This document shows positions 36,943 to 46,147 of a stretch of 60,537 nt of DNA, in pieces. The notes below the pieces were generated by a model. That model was not told where the DNA came from, ran no database searches, and saw only the letters and a program-made list of their open reading frames with translations. The DNA comes from JAUZPB01 sp037140715. Its GTDB lineage: Bacteria; Bacteroidota; Ignavibacteria; Ignavibacteriales; SURF-24. Where the stretch lies: NCBI GenBank assembly GCA_037140715.1, contig JBAXDX010000003.1, positions 1-60,537 of the forward strand, read 5' to 3'. The number at the start of each line of letters is the position of its first letter. Positions within the stretch are counted from its first letter, which is position 1. Position numbers and translations under genes: made by a program.

Positions 36943-37779
36943 TTAACTTCTTTTGGCGATGAAACGGCTCATCATCCAGTAAGCTGAAAGATTTATAAAC
37001 AACACGGCGATTATCAGCGTAGCAGCAGTACCGTAAGCATTCTCCTGGGAGATACCTTCGCGTGCAAGAATATAGAAATGCACAGCCATTGTACGCGTGG
37101 AGTCAAGAATACTCTCAGGCAGTCTAAGCGATGAGCCTGCTGTAAAAATAACCGCCGCTGTTTCTCCGATCGATCGTCCAATGCTTAACATAACTCCGGT
37201 AACTATTCCGGGCAATGCGTTCGGCAGTATTACTCTTTTAACTGTCTGCCAGCTTGTGGCACCAAGCGAGAAGCTTACTTCGCGGTAAGATTTTGGTACC
37301 GAACGAATCGCTTCCTCCGATGTGCGGATAATCGTAGGCAGTATCATAACCGCAAGCGTAAGTCCGCCTGAAAGTATCGACCAGCCCAAGCCAAGTGTTA
37401 CAACAAAGAATATATAACCAAACAAACCAAAAATAATTGATGGAATACCTGCCAGACAGTCTGTGCCAAAGCGTATAACCTTTGTCAGTTTTGTCTCTTT
37501 GGTGTATTCGGAAAGATAGACCGATGTAAAAATACCAAGCGGAGTAGCAATTATAATTGCAAGCAGAGGTAAAAGTATTGTCCCGATTATAGTAGGAAAT
37601 ATACCTCCCGAACGCCCAAGGTCTTCAGGCTTCCCCGTCAGAAATCTGAGGCTTATTACCGGCAGACCTTTTTCCAGTATAAAACCAATAATAAAAATAA
37701 GTATCAGAAGCGTAAACAACGCAGCTCCGCCAAGCATGACGACTGCGACTTTTTGTATGTGCCTTGGATGGATTCTCAT
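36943..37779 (-). CDS. pstA: phosphate ABC transporter permease PstA
   Basis: This 278-aa permease has six membrane segments and the cytoplasmic EAA loop SYREVSFSLGATSWQTVKRVILPNALPGIVTGV near residue 170, which contacts PstB. The GIPSIIFGLFGY segment is typical of PstA. It overlaps pstC by 4 bp. Together with PstC it forms the channel for high-affinity phosphate uptake in the inner membrane. Confidence 0.95.
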   Translation of the reverse strand: MRIHPRHIQKVAVVMLGGAALFTLLILIFIIGFILEKGLPVISLRFLTGKPEDLGRSGGIFPTIIGTILLPLLAIIIATPLGIFTSVYLSEYTKETKLTKVIRFGTDCLAGIPSIIFGLFGYIFFVVTLGLGWSILSGGLTLAVMILPTIIRTSEEAIRSVPKSYREVSFSLGATSWQTVKRVILPNALPGIVTGVMLSIGRSIGETAAVIFTAGSSLRLPESILDSTRTMAVHFYILAREGISQENAYGTAATLIIAVLFINLSAYWMMSRFIAKRS

Positions 37780-38633
37780 TTTTTAACCATCCTTTTCCTT
37801 AATGCAACGCTTGCGATAGAGTTAAGTATGATAATGCCGACTAAAAGCACAACGCCCGTTGCAAAGAGTGCCTGACGGTGCATACCCGTAGCGTAACTCA
37901 TCTCAAGGGCGATATTGGCAGTAAGCGTTCTGACCGAATCAAGAGGCGAATGGGGAATATTAACCGAGTTACCCGCAACCATTATTACAGCCATCGTCTC
38001 ACCTACAGCTCTGCCAAGTCCCAAAATTATACTTGCAATAATGCCCGATTTGGAAGCTTTGATAGTAACCATATAAATTGTCTGCCATGTCGTAGCACCC
38101 AGGGCAAGCGAACCTTCCCGGTATGACTGAGGTACAGTAAGAATAGAATCAATAGAAATACTGATTACAGTAGGAAGTATCATAATACCGAGAATAATCG
38201 AGCCTCCCAGAAGTGATAAACCAGGCCCGCCTAAGAACTCTCTGATTAACGGAGCCAGTACCATTACGCCGATAAAACCATAAACAACCGATGGAATAGC
38301 TGCAAGCAACTCTATCGTGGGTTTAATAACTCTCATAACTGGCCTGGGTGCGTACTCACTCAGGAAAAGCGCGACTGCCACTCCAAGCGGAGCACCCACA
38401 ACCATCGCTCCGAATGTAACCCATAGCGAGGCAGCAATCATCGGAAATATACCGAACCTGCCCTGCTGAGGGACCCAGTCATTTGAGAAAAGAAAATCCT
38501 TTATGCCATACCTGAAAATAAAAGGGAGACCTTCGCTTAAAATAAAAAGAGCTATAAGCAGCAATGCCGATATAGCTGAAAACGCCGTGAACATAAGTGC
38601 GCGCTGCACTCCCTTCTCACCAATCAATTTCAT
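37776..38633 (-). CDS. pstC: phosphate ABC transporter permease PstC
   Basis: A 285-aa permease with six membrane segments, VALFLSEYAPRPVMRVIKPTIELLAAIPSVVYGFIG, and the EAA loop SYREGSLALGATTWQTIYMVTIKASKSGI. The conserved GRAVGETMAVIMVAGN follows. Gene order pstS-pstC-pstA-pstB is standard. It lies 29 bp downstream of pstS. Confidence 0.95.
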   Translation of the reverse strand: MKLIGEKGVQRALMFTAFSAISALLLIALFILSEGLPFIFRYGIKDFLFSNDWVPQQGRFGIFPMIAASLWVTFGAMVVGAPLGVAVALFLSEYAPRPVMRVIKPTIELLAAIPSVVYGFIGVMVLAPLIREFLGGPGLSLLGGSIILGIMILPTVISISIDSILTVPQSYREGSLALGATTWQTIYMVTIKASKSGIIASIILGLGRAVGETMAVIMVAGNSVNIPHSPLDSVRTLTANIALEMSYATGMHRQALFATGVVLLVGIIILNSIASVALRKRMVKK

Positions 38634-38662
38634 CTAATTTTTCCAGTCAGTAAAAATTTATG

Positions 38663-39457
38663 TTATTTAACAGGCAATAAATGGTTTGCCTTAATTGTCT
38701 GCTGGCCTTCAGGCGAAAGAATATAATCAATAAAATTCCCTACTTCGCCCGGCGCATCACCTTTTACCAGCAGGTATATCGGTCTTACAATCTTATAGTC
38801 ACCCGCAATAATTGATTCAGATGTACATGCCTGACCATCGAGGCTGAGCGCAGTTATCTTTTCGTTAATAAGTCCGTGTGAAAGGTAACCGACCGAGTTA
38901 ACATCGTTAGCTACAGTCTCCCTGATTGTTCCGTTAGAATCCTGAATGAGAGCTTCTTTCTTCAGTACAATTCCCTTTACTATCTGTTCGAATGACGACC
39001 TTGTGCCGGAGCCGGCTTCACGTGAGACAACAGTAATTGCAGCGTCAGTACCGCCGACTTCCTTCCAGTTTGTAATCCTGCCGTTGAATATGTCGCGTAC
39101 CTGATCGGTTGTCAGGCTCATTACGCTGTTTTTGGGATTAACCACAACAGCAATACCGTCCTTGGCAACCGCAACAGACGTAAGTGCCTTTGCTTCATCC
39201 GGCAATATAACCAGATCAGCCATGCCAATTTGTGCCGCACCTGAATTAGCCGACTGAATACCAACAGCCGAACCGCCACCCTGTACTGTTATTGAAACGT
39301 TGTTATGCGTACTCATATACTGTTCGGCAAGTTTTTCAGCAAAAGGCTGAAAAGCAGTCGAACCCGCCATAGTTATAGCCGTTTTACCTTTGCCACAACC
39401 CGCAATCAACAAACCGATTGTAAAAATCGAAGAAAGAACAATTATCTTTTTTAACAT
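38663..39457 (-). CDS. pstS: phosphate-binding lipoprotein PstS
   Basis: The periplasmic phosphate receptor of the Pst system, about 264 aa. A lipoprotein signal ends in LLIAGC, so the mature protein should be anchored by Cys 21. Phosphate-binding blocks are AGSTAFQPFAEKLAE, GGGSAVGIQSANSGAAQIGMAD, and SREAGSGTRSSFEQ. I chose ATG at 39457, because GGAG lies 6 bp upstream. An in-frame ATG at 39469 has a poorer context and would add MEHF. First gene of the operon. Confidence 0.94.
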   Translation of the reverse strand: MLKKIIVLSSIFTIGLLIAGCGKGKTAITMAGSTAFQPFAEKLAEQYMSTHNNVSITVQGGGSAVGIQSANSGAAQIGMADLVILPDEAKALTSVAVAKDGIAVVVNPKNSVMSLTTDQVRDIFNGRITNWKEVGGTDAAITVVSREAGSGTRSSFEQIVKGIVLKKEALIQDSNGTIRETVANDVNSVGYLSHGLINEKITALSLDGQACTSESIIAGDYKIVRPIYLLVKGDAPGEVGNFIDYILSPEGQQTIKANHLLPVK

Positions 39458-39593
39458 GAAATGCTCCAATGTTTTTATTAATATTTTTTAGGCTTTATCT
39501 TTATAAGTTTACAAAATTAGTTATTATAATTGAATCAAACCAGAGAAATGTTCCTGTTTAGCCCTTTTTCCTTTGAACCCTGCCTTCTGCACT

Positions 39594-40286
39594 TTATTCA
39601 GCGATAAACAAAATACTTCCCCCGTCAAAAACCTGCCCATTATATAATTCTATAATTGTATAATCCAATGATTCAAGATATCTGTGCAACTCTTCTCCGT
39701 TGCTTAATGAATTGAGGCTCCCGATAAGGAAGAATTTATTCTCAAATACTCCGCACGCACCGCCTAAAAAACCATGCGGAAAACCCGGCAGAATTATTTC
39801 TCCTGGTGAAATATATAAAGACTTTAATTCGCGCGACCTAAGCTCTCTGTCAATCGCCTCATCCGATGTAATAAAGTGATCCTCCTTCAACGCGATAAGA
39901 TTGCACCGACAGTAACCCTGCCGGACGTTTATCTTTTCCAGACTTACGGAATCTTCAAGTATAGAGGAATTTGTGGCTGAAAGGTTATGAATTAGATAAT
40001 TTTCATTTCTTACGGCATTATAAGCGGCACTCTCAGGATACTTCGCTCCAACGGCGGAGCTACCTTTAATAAAACGTATTCCTTTTTTATCAAGAAATTC
40101 AAAATATTTCTCCGGCAGTCCGGGCGCCATAATTAAACCGGAGATGCTCTGAAAAAAGAATATATCCGGGTGCCCCGAAATAGCATTGTAGGTAATACCC
40201 GCAGTTTCAAGCTCAATTATTTCACCGGTGCGGGACAAACTTAGCTTTGCCTTTCCCGGAATCTTTTTATCAATTAAAATAAGCAC
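39594..40286 (-). CDS. DUF6873-like, guanidino-modifying-enzyme fold protein
   Basis: A 230-aa protein without a signal peptide. It resembles the uncharacterised family with a guanidino-modifying-enzyme (GME) fold seen next to radical SAM genes: SGHPDIFFFQ, VRQGYCRCNLIAL, HFITSDEAIDREL, PGEIILPGFPHGFLGGACGVFENKFFLIGSL. The blocks with Asp/Glu, His and Cys recall amidinotransferase or deiminase active sites, but catalytic identity is unproven. It overlaps the radical SAM gene by 17 bp, pointing to joint function. Family name is from memory, without a search. Confidence 0.6.
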   Translation of the reverse strand: MLILIDKKIPGKAKLSLSRTGEIIELETAGITYNAISGHPDIFFFQSISGLIMAPGLPEKYFEFLDKKGIRFIKGSSAVGAKYPESAAYNAVRNENYLIHNLSATNSSILEDSVSLEKINVRQGYCRCNLIALKEDHFITSDEAIDRELRSRELKSLYISPGEIILPGFPHGFLGGACGVFENKFFLIGSLNSLSNGEELHRYLESLDYTIIELYNGQVFDGGSILFIAE

Positions 40287-41286
40287 GAAACTGCCTGCCT
40301 GTCAGAGAGCTGTCCTTTATGAAACGAACATCCCTGTAATTTTTTCTGAGTAGCTTTTTATTTTCCCCGTTATAGCCGACAGCATAATTATATTCCTTCT
40401 CCGGCACATGTATCGTAATACTACCCTCTGAAGCTTCCCCTAACTGAGCAAAAGTCTCCTTCCATAATTCCGATAAGACCAGTTCGCGGAACGATACATG
40501 GAACGGCCCCGCCACAAGCGATTCTCCGCTAAGAAGTCCTTCGGACGGATGCAGCCCTGCACGTATAATATTTACCCTGCCTTCCTCAAATATTTTAAAT
40601 AACTCCTTTGACCAGAGTACGGCTTCGTCAAGATTAAGCGGCTTATATTTCCCCGACAGATACATCTCTTCAAGCTTTGTATTTTTAATTACCAGCGCAG
40701 GATATATCCTCGTATTATCGGCTCCAAGCGAGATAATTTTGCGCGCCGTATAAATCGACTTCTCCAGCGTATCACCAGGCAGACCTGTCATCATCTGCAA
40801 CCCAAGCGAAAAGCCGGGAGAAGTTATCATCTCAGATGCTTTCACAACATCCAAAGCCTTATGACCGCGCCCGCTAAGCCTTAGTACATCATCATCGAGC
40901 GACTGCGCACCAAGCTCGATTGTCCCGACATTATACGACTTCAGAAACCGGAGTATCTCCGGGCTAATATAATCCGGGCGCGTAGAAATTCTGATTGAGC
41001 TGACGAGTCCTTTATCGATATATACATTAGCGATTTTAAGAAGCTTTTCCTGTTCCGAAACGCTTACACCCGTAAAATTCCCACCAAAGAAACCTATCTC
41101 AACCGCACTCTTTTTATTATCAATTGTATGAAGATACCTTTCAATCAGACCGGTTATTTCATCAGGCTCAGGGATTTTAAGATGTCCTGAGATTTCCTTC
41201 TGATTGCAAAAAACACATTGAAACGGACAGGCAAGTCCCGGGATAAATATTGGTATCGTAAAATGTTTACCGGCTTTAACAGGCAT
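40270..41286 (-). CDS. Elp3-like radical SAM protein
   Basis: The 338-aa protein has the radical SAM cluster CPFQCVFC (C-x3-C-x2-C, at about residues 20-27), the SAM-binding FFGGNFTGVS near residue 67 and RISTRPDYI, GTIELGAQSLDDDVL, MTGLPGD: the Elp3/HemN-like half-barrel pattern. It lacks the GNAT acetyltransferase domain of true Elp3, so tRNA carboxymethylation by the Elp3 route is unlikely. The opening IPIFIPGLACPFQC is typical of the stand-alone bacterial branch. Its tight overlap with the GME-fold gene suggests a two-enzyme modification system of unknown substrate. Confidence 0.8.
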   Translation of the reverse strand: MPVKAGKHFTIPIFIPGLACPFQCVFCNQKEISGHLKIPEPDEITGLIERYLHTIDNKKSAVEIGFFGGNFTGVSVSEQEKLLKIANVYIDKGLVSSIRISTRPDYISPEILRFLKSYNVGTIELGAQSLDDDVLRLSGRGHKALDVVKASEMITSPGFSLGLQMMTGLPGDTLEKSIYTARKIISLGADNTRIYPALVIKNTKLEEMYLSGKYKPLNLDEAVLWSKELFKIFEEGRVNIIRAGLHPSEGLLSGESLVAGPFHVSFRELVLSELWKETFAQLGEASEGSITIHVPEKEYNYAVGYNGENKKLLRKNYRDVRFIKDSSLTGRQFRAYFN

Positions 41287-41814
41287 AAAAATATCTTCTC
41301 AAATTTCATAAAACAGGACTGTAACATACAAACTTCAGCGTAGTAATTCTATAAACATATTACCCGGATGTAACAGGAAATCATTGATAACAACAATATC
41401 ATCCTAACAATATGGCAGAAATACCCTGACATTATTACATATCTGCCAAAGATTTTACCGGGGAAGTATATTCAGAATCTATAAGGCTCTCAGTTAACAG
41501 CGTAAAAACCAGTTTAATCCCCCGGACTATCATCCCTGCTTTGAAACCATGATTTTTACTGTTTAGAATTAGAAATGTCCGATGGATTACGATTAAGGAG
41601 ATGCTCCTGCTTTATTATCAGACTCCTTTGAAATTTTATTGGCTGTTATTTCAATTTTGTTAATTTGTAGTTGGTGTTTACATCTGTTTTTCGCATCTTT
41701 GTTTTACATTTTGGGTTGTTTATTTTTGTTGTTTAATACTTAGCGCGTTAAATGCGCAAAAGGTTTTTGTCCGCTCAGTTTAGTTATTAATCACTAATAA
41801 GAAAAGGCTTTTAT
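41287..41814. other. intergenic stretch with dispersed repeat copy B
   Basis: This 528-bp gap lies between divergent genes (radical SAM protein and peptidase T). It holds the second copy of the 73-bp repeat at 41444-41516. No credible gene is present. Promoters for both flanking genes must lie here but none can be placed with confidence. Confidence 0.5.
41444..41516 (+). repeat. 73-bp dispersed repeat, copy B
   Basis: Ungapped match to 30157-30229 with 58 of 73 bases identical. The same orientation relative to the window and the perfect 24-base start show common origin. Flanking sequence outside the repeat is not obviously shared. Confidence 0.75.
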
Positions 41815-43065
41815 ATGTTCGATCCTGACTACAGATTTACATGTGCGGATAGATTTCTTAATTATGTTAAGTATGATACGCAGTCTGATGAGGATTCAAA
41901 TACATTCCCAAGCTCGGCAAAGCAACTGATATTTTTGAAAGTTCTGGTAAAAGAGCTGAAGGCGGTTGGTCTGGAAGACGCGCATCTCGATGAATATGGC
42001 TACGTTATTGCCACGTTGCCGTCAAATGTCGATAAGGATGTGCCGGTCATAGGTTTTATCGCTCACGTTGATACTTCTCCGGCTGTAACTGGACTAAATG
42101 TAAATCCCATTATACATAAAAACTATCAGGGGGGCGATATTGTTCTGCCTAATGATAAAACTCAGGTAATTGAAGCAGAAAAAAACCCTGACCTGAAGAA
42201 CATGGCAGGCTTTGACATAATAACAACGGATGGAACAACCCTGCTTGGCGCCGATAACAAGGCTGGTGTAGCTGAGATAATCGATGCTATGAATTATATG
42301 ATCCGGCATTCTGAAGTAAAACATGGAACTATAAAAGTCTGCTTTACTCCCGATGAGGAAGTAGGCCGCGGCACAGAGAAGTTTGATGTTGAAAAATTCG
42401 GAGCGAAGTATGCCTATACTGTAGATGGTTCATCGAGGGGCGAAGTTGAAATAGAAACATTCAGCGCCGATGCGGTTGTCGTTAAATTTATAGGCAGGAA
42501 CATACACCCGGGATATGCAAAGGATAAAATGGTTAACGCAATAAAGGTTGCCTCTTACTTTATTGACAGTCTTCCGAAAGACCACCTTTCACCCGAGACT
42601 ACAGAGAAGCGCGAGGGATTTATTCATGTTACATCGGTTAACGGAAATGAAGAACTTGTTGTCGTCAGGTTTATCGCGCGCGATTTTGTAACCGAAAAGC
42701 TGGAAGAATATGAGATACTCCTAAAAGAACTGGCTGAAAAAGCGGTGGAGGCATTCCCTGGTTCCAGAATGGATTATGAAATTATCGAACAGTACCGCAA
42801 TATGAAATACGTGCTGGAGAACTATCCGCAGGTTGCCGAATATGCCATTGAAGCTTTAGGTCGACTTGGCATACAGCCGATACTTTCGCCAATCAGAGGA
42901 GGTACGGACGGTTCAAGACTTTCGTACATGGGACTGCCAACGCCAAATATATTTGCAGGCGAACACAGCTTCCACAGCCGGCTGGAATGGGTAGCCGTAC
43001 AGGATATGGAAATGTCCGTCAGGAATATTGTAACTATTGCAGAAGTATGGGCTGAAAAGTCCTGA
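41815..43065 (+). CDS. pepT: peptidase T (tripeptide aminopeptidase)
   Basis: A 416-aa M20-family zinc tripeptidase. Metal and catalytic sites are visible: FIAHVDTSP (His and catalytic Asp), LLGADNKAG, CFTPDEEVGRG (catalytic Glu and metal Glu), VDGSSRGEVE and the C-terminal FAGEHSFHSR with metal His. IRGGTDGSRLSYMGLPTPN is a PepT hallmark. The ATG is preceded by AGAAAAGG. It removes N-terminal residues from tripeptides in the cytoplasm. Confidence 0.95.
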   Translation: MFDPDYRFTCADRFLNYVKYDTQSDEDSNTFPSSAKQLIFLKVLVKELKAVGLEDAHLDEYGYVIATLPSNVDKDVPVIGFIAHVDTSPAVTGLNVNPIIHKNYQGGDIVLPNDKTQVIEAEKNPDLKNMAGFDIITTDGTTLLGADNKAGVAEIIDAMNYMIRHSEVKHGTIKVCFTPDEEVGRGTEKFDVEKFGAKYAYTVDGSSRGEVEIETFSADAVVVKFIGRNIHPGYAKDKMVNAIKVASYFIDSLPKDHLSPETTEKREGFIHVTSVNGNEELVVVRFIARDFVTEKLEEYEILLKELAEKAVEAFPGSRMDYEIIEQYRNMKYVLENYPQVAEYAIEALGRLGIQPILSPIRGGTDGSRLSYMGLPTPNIFAGEHSFHSRLEWVAVQDMEMSVRNIVTIAEVWAEKS

Positions 43066-43191
43066 TAAGTAAAAGCGCTTTTGTATAAAATACATGATAT
43101 GTAATATATTTCATTCCGTACAGCAATGCGTCTGTACAATCATTCGCAATTTTATAATAATTTGGTAAAAGTTAAGGAGATTAAGCCGGAT

Positions 43192-44043
43192 ATGTCAGAC
43201 CATCTTAAAAAAGCTACAACGCTTGCGCTTTGGACAAATGTATTTTTGTTTGTCATAAAACTAACTGTGGGCATAATCTCTAATTCCATCACAATGATTT
43301 CTGAGGCTGTAAACTCCTCGACAGACATAATCTCATCGATTGCTATCAAGTACAGCGTAAGGATATCATCTCAAAAGCCTGATAATGATCATCAGTTCGG
43401 ACATACGGCTGCCCAGCCTATTGCTACCTTTATTGTTGCTGTATTTGCCGGTGTGCTCGGACTGGATATCATTCAGGAGTCTATAAAAAGAATTATCAGT
43501 CCGGCCGATGTCAGCATAAATAAATATGTTTATATAGTTCTTGGCATTACCATAGTCTCAAAGATACTTTTAAACCGTTACCAGATTCACATTGGTAAAA
43601 AATTTAACAGTCCGGCTATAAGGGCGCAGTCGGTTGACAGCATAAATGATGTGCTTGCCTCATCGATTGCGCTGATAGGCATCATCGGTGTTCAGGCAGG
43701 TTATCCGAGAATCGATGGAGTAGGGGGGCTTGTAGTTGCCTTCTTTATCCTTCGTTCGGGCTATGAAATAGGGAAAGAAAATATTGATTACCTGATGGGA
43801 CGCGCGGCAGATGAAAATCTTATCATGGAAATTACAACCCGCGCTTTGAAAGTAAAGGGAGTAGAAGGTTTAAACGACCTGCGTTCACATTATGTAGGGG
43901 ATAAATTTCATATCGAGATACACATTGAAGTAAATAAACTGGCAACAACCAAAGAATCTCACGATATTGGCAAAGGTGTTGAATACGCTATAGAGGATTT
44001 GCCGAACGTGCAGAAGGCTTTTGTGCATATTGACCCGGTTTGA
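43192..44043 (+). CDS. cation diffusion facilitator transporter
   Basis: The protein (283 aa from this start) has four to six membrane helices in its first 200 residues, with ISEAVNSSTDIISSIAIKYSVRISSQKPDNDHQFGH, and RAQSVDSINDVLASSIALIG for the membrane metal site, then a cytoplasmic ferredoxin-like domain with DLRSHYVGDKFHIEIHIEV. These are CDF features, exporting divalent metals such as Zn, Fe or Mn. I prefer ATG 43192, with AAGGAGA 11 bp upstream. An in-frame ATG at 43126 lacks a ribosome site. Metal specificity cannot be stated. Confidence 0.88.
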   Translation: MSDHLKKATTLALWTNVFLFVIKLTVGIISNSITMISEAVNSSTDIISSIAIKYSVRISSQKPDNDHQFGHTAAQPIATFIVAVFAGVLGLDIIQESIKRIISPADVSINKYVYIVLGITIVSKILLNRYQIHIGKKFNSPAIRAQSVDSINDVLASSIALIGIIGVQAGYPRIDGVGGLVVAFFILRSGYEIGKENIDYLMGRAADENLIMEITTRALKVKGVEGLNDLRSHYVGDKFHIEIHIEVNKLATTKESHDIGKGVEYAIEDLPNVQKAFVHIDPV

Positions 44044-44181
44044 GAATATTTAATTTTCAGCAACTGCTGAGTTGATATTTCTTATTTCTCTTTATGAATA
44101 TTCATATTACTGGAAGTTTTAATTAACTTTTTTGTATTTTAGCAAACAAAATTATTTAACTAAATTATTGGAGATAGATAG

Positions 44182-44901
44182 ATGAAACGCTCTTTATATG
44201 TACTACTGGTTCTTGCTGTTTTCAGCTTTTCGGCATGCAGAAAAAACGGACACAAACCTGGCAACGCTCCGGCAATGACAGGCACCGTTCATACGGCAAA
44301 GGTTATTGATAAAATGAATGCTACGAATTACACATACATGCTGGTAAATGAAAACAGCTCATATTACTGGATTGCCGTACCCCAACTGGTCATTGAGGAA
44401 GGTGAAACCATAAGCTTTTCGCGTGCGATGGAAATGAAGAATTTCAAAAGCGAAACCTTAAAACGTACATTTGAATCGATACTTTTTGTTGAAGACTGCG
44501 TAAGGGGAGGACAGGAAGGCAACGGACAGGCGACAACGGGCGGAGCTATGCCGGCTCATCCGCAGGTTAAATCAGTCCCTGAACAGGTGGCAGTTGAATC
44601 TGCCAAAGGAGGAAAAACCGTAGCTCAGATATTTAAGGAGAAAGCCGCACTTAACGGTAAAATAGTTAAAGTCAGAGGCAAGGTAACAAAGTATAACCCG
44701 GGCATTATGGACCGCAACTGGATACATATTCAGGATGGAACAAACGATGCAGGCAACTATGACCTGATGGTAACAAGCAAGGAAAGCACGAACGTAGGCG
44801 AAGTTATTACGGTTGAAGGTAAGGTAGCTGTCGATATTGACTTCGGTGCGGGCTATTCTTATCCTGTCATGATTGAAAATACAAAAATTACGAAAGAATA
44901 A
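44182..44901 (+). CDS. lipoprotein with OB-fold-like domain
   Basis: A 239-aa protein with a lipoprotein signal peptide (VLAVFSFSAC, Cys 19). The first module (about 35-110) reads GTVHTAKVIDKMNATNYTYML and YYWIAVPQLVIEEGETIS. The second (about 150-235) has LNGKIVKVRGKVTKYNPGIMDRNWIHIQDGT and VGEVITVEGKVAVDIDFGAGYSYPVMIENT, an OB-fold-like pattern found in exported nucleic-acid-binding-like proteins. The role is unknown. Likely periplasmic and outer-membrane-attached. A terminator follows directly. Confidence 0.75.
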   Translation: MKRSLYVLLVLAVFSFSACRKNGHKPGNAPAMTGTVHTAKVIDKMNATNYTYMLVNENSSYYWIAVPQLVIEEGETISFSRAMEMKNFKSETLKRTFESILFVEDCVRGGQEGNGQATTGGAMPAHPQVKSVPEQVAVESAKGGKTVAQIFKEKAALNGKIVKVRGKVTKYNPGIMDRNWIHIQDGTNDAGNYDLMVTSKESTNVGEVITVEGKVAVDIDFGAGYSYPVMIENTKITKE

Positions 44902-44926
44902 TCTGTCGGTTGTAAAATCTTTTCTC

Positions 44927-44966
44927 AAAAAAGGCGGAACGTATTTTTATGCTCCGCTTTTTTTTT
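44927..44966 (+). terminator. intrinsic terminator after the OB-fold lipoprotein gene
   Basis: GCGGA and TCCGC form the stem core, extended by an A-run pairing with the T9-long tail. The loop is about 14 nt and AT-rich. It begins some 26 bp after the stop codon, a normal position for factor-independent termination. Confidence 0.8.
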
Positions 44967-45030
44967 GCATTGACAAATACTATAGCCGGTTTATTTATCT
45001 TACATACTGAAATATTTTAGAGAGCAGTTT

Positions 45031-45489
45031 ATGAAAAATTTTTATGATACTAAAGACCGGGTCGCGCTTACTGAAAGAATTAATAAGCTGACAGCCGGAA
45101 GCGAAAGGCTCTGGGGAAGTATGACCGTTTCCCAGACCGTATGCCACATGACCGATCAACTGAGAATGACCGATGGCAAAATAAAAACCAAACCTGTGGG
45201 CACAGTTATTTACCGTACACTACTCAAATGGCTTGTTCTTACAATAGTCAAAGCTCCAAAGGGGAAGATTAAGACTGTGCCCGAAATTGATCAGGATAAG
45301 CAGGGAACAAAACCGACTGAATTCGCCAGAGATGTTGCACAATTATTTCAGATGATGGACAGATTCGCCTCAGAGGAGAACAAAGTTGTGCTTTATCCGC
45401 ATCCTGCCTTTGGAAAACTGACAAAATGGCAGTGGGGACGACTGATATATCTTCACATGGATCATCACCTTAGACAATTTGGTATATAG
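45031..45489 (+). CDS. DUF1569-family, DinB-like protein
   Basis: The 152-aa protein has the DUF1569 pattern of a four-helix DinB-like bundle: WGSMTVSQTVCHMTDQLRM near residue 30 and WGRLIYLHMDHHLRQFGI at the C-terminus. The three His residues (HM near 39, HMDHH at the end) resemble the DinB metal triad. Thiol-dependent transferase or hydrolase activity is possible, but the family is uncharacterised. It stands between two terminator-separated units. Confidence 0.8.
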   Translation: MKNFYDTKDRVALTERINKLTAGSERLWGSMTVSQTVCHMTDQLRMTDGKIKTKPVGTVIYRTLLKWLVLTIVKAPKGKIKTVPEIDQDKQGTKPTEFARDVAQLFQMMDRFASEENKVVLYPHPAFGKLTKWQWGRLIYLHMDHHLRQFGI

Positions 45490-45528
45490 TTGTTTTGTAA
45501 GATTATATAATAAGAGGAAATTAATAAT

Positions 45529-45975
45529 ATGGACAAATCGGAAGATGCAGTAGAAAAATTTATGTCGGGATTCAACTGTTCCCAGTCAGTCTTTTCAACT
45601 TACTCAGAAAAACTTGGTCTCGATAGTCAGACAGCATTAAAAGTTGCATGTCCATTTGGAGCAGGGATGGCTTACAGCGGTGAAACCTGCGGAGCTGTTA
45701 CAGGTGCCTTAATGCTGATTGGATTAAAGTACGGCAAGTATAGTCTTGACGATCTGGCGGCAAAAGAAAAGACTTACTCCCTTACACATAAGTTCATAGA
45801 AGAGTTCAGGAAACAGTACGGTTCGCTTAAATGTAGCGATCTGCTTGGCTACGATATGACTAAACCTGAAGAACGGGAAGTAGTACTGGCTGACAGTATT
45901 AATAAAGTTACATGCCCGAAGTATGTGCAGAACGCATCAGAGTTAATCGAAAAGCTTTTGTTTGAAGGAAAATAG
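45529..45975 (+). CDS. C_GCAxxG_C_C family redox-type protein
   Basis: A 148-aa cytoplasmic protein of the C_GCAxxG_C_C family: FNCSQSVFSTY near residue 16, ACPFGAGMAYSGETCGAVTGALM near residues 43-65 and the later Cys in SLKCSDLLG and NKVTCPKYVQ. The conserved Cys set suggests a redox or metal-cluster role. Members often sit beside redox genes, but no such partner is here. It lies 39 bp after the DUF1569 gene and may share its transcript. Confidence 0.87.
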   Translation: MDKSEDAVEKFMSGFNCSQSVFSTYSEKLGLDSQTALKVACPFGAGMAYSGETCGAVTGALMLIGLKYGKYSLDDLAAKEKTYSLTHKFIEEFRKQYGSLKCSDLLGYDMTKPEEREVVLADSINKVTCPKYVQNASELIEKLLFEGK

Positions 45976-46147
45976 CTCCCCCGACATACTATCTGTTTCC
46001 GCATGGCTTCTCATAATTATAAGTAATGAATCCCATTTTATCGCTTTCGTGAAATTTAGAAGGCGATAATCTATAACGATGCTAAGTCTGGCATGTTCAA
46101 GGCGCGTCTTTTTTATGCTGGATACGAGATTATTTTCAATCCTGCAG

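Noticed and set aside
43126..43191. Upstream ATG of the CDF transporter
   Set aside because: No ribosome site precedes it, and the added 22 residues do not resemble CDF N-termini. The start at 43192 has AAGGAGA upstream.
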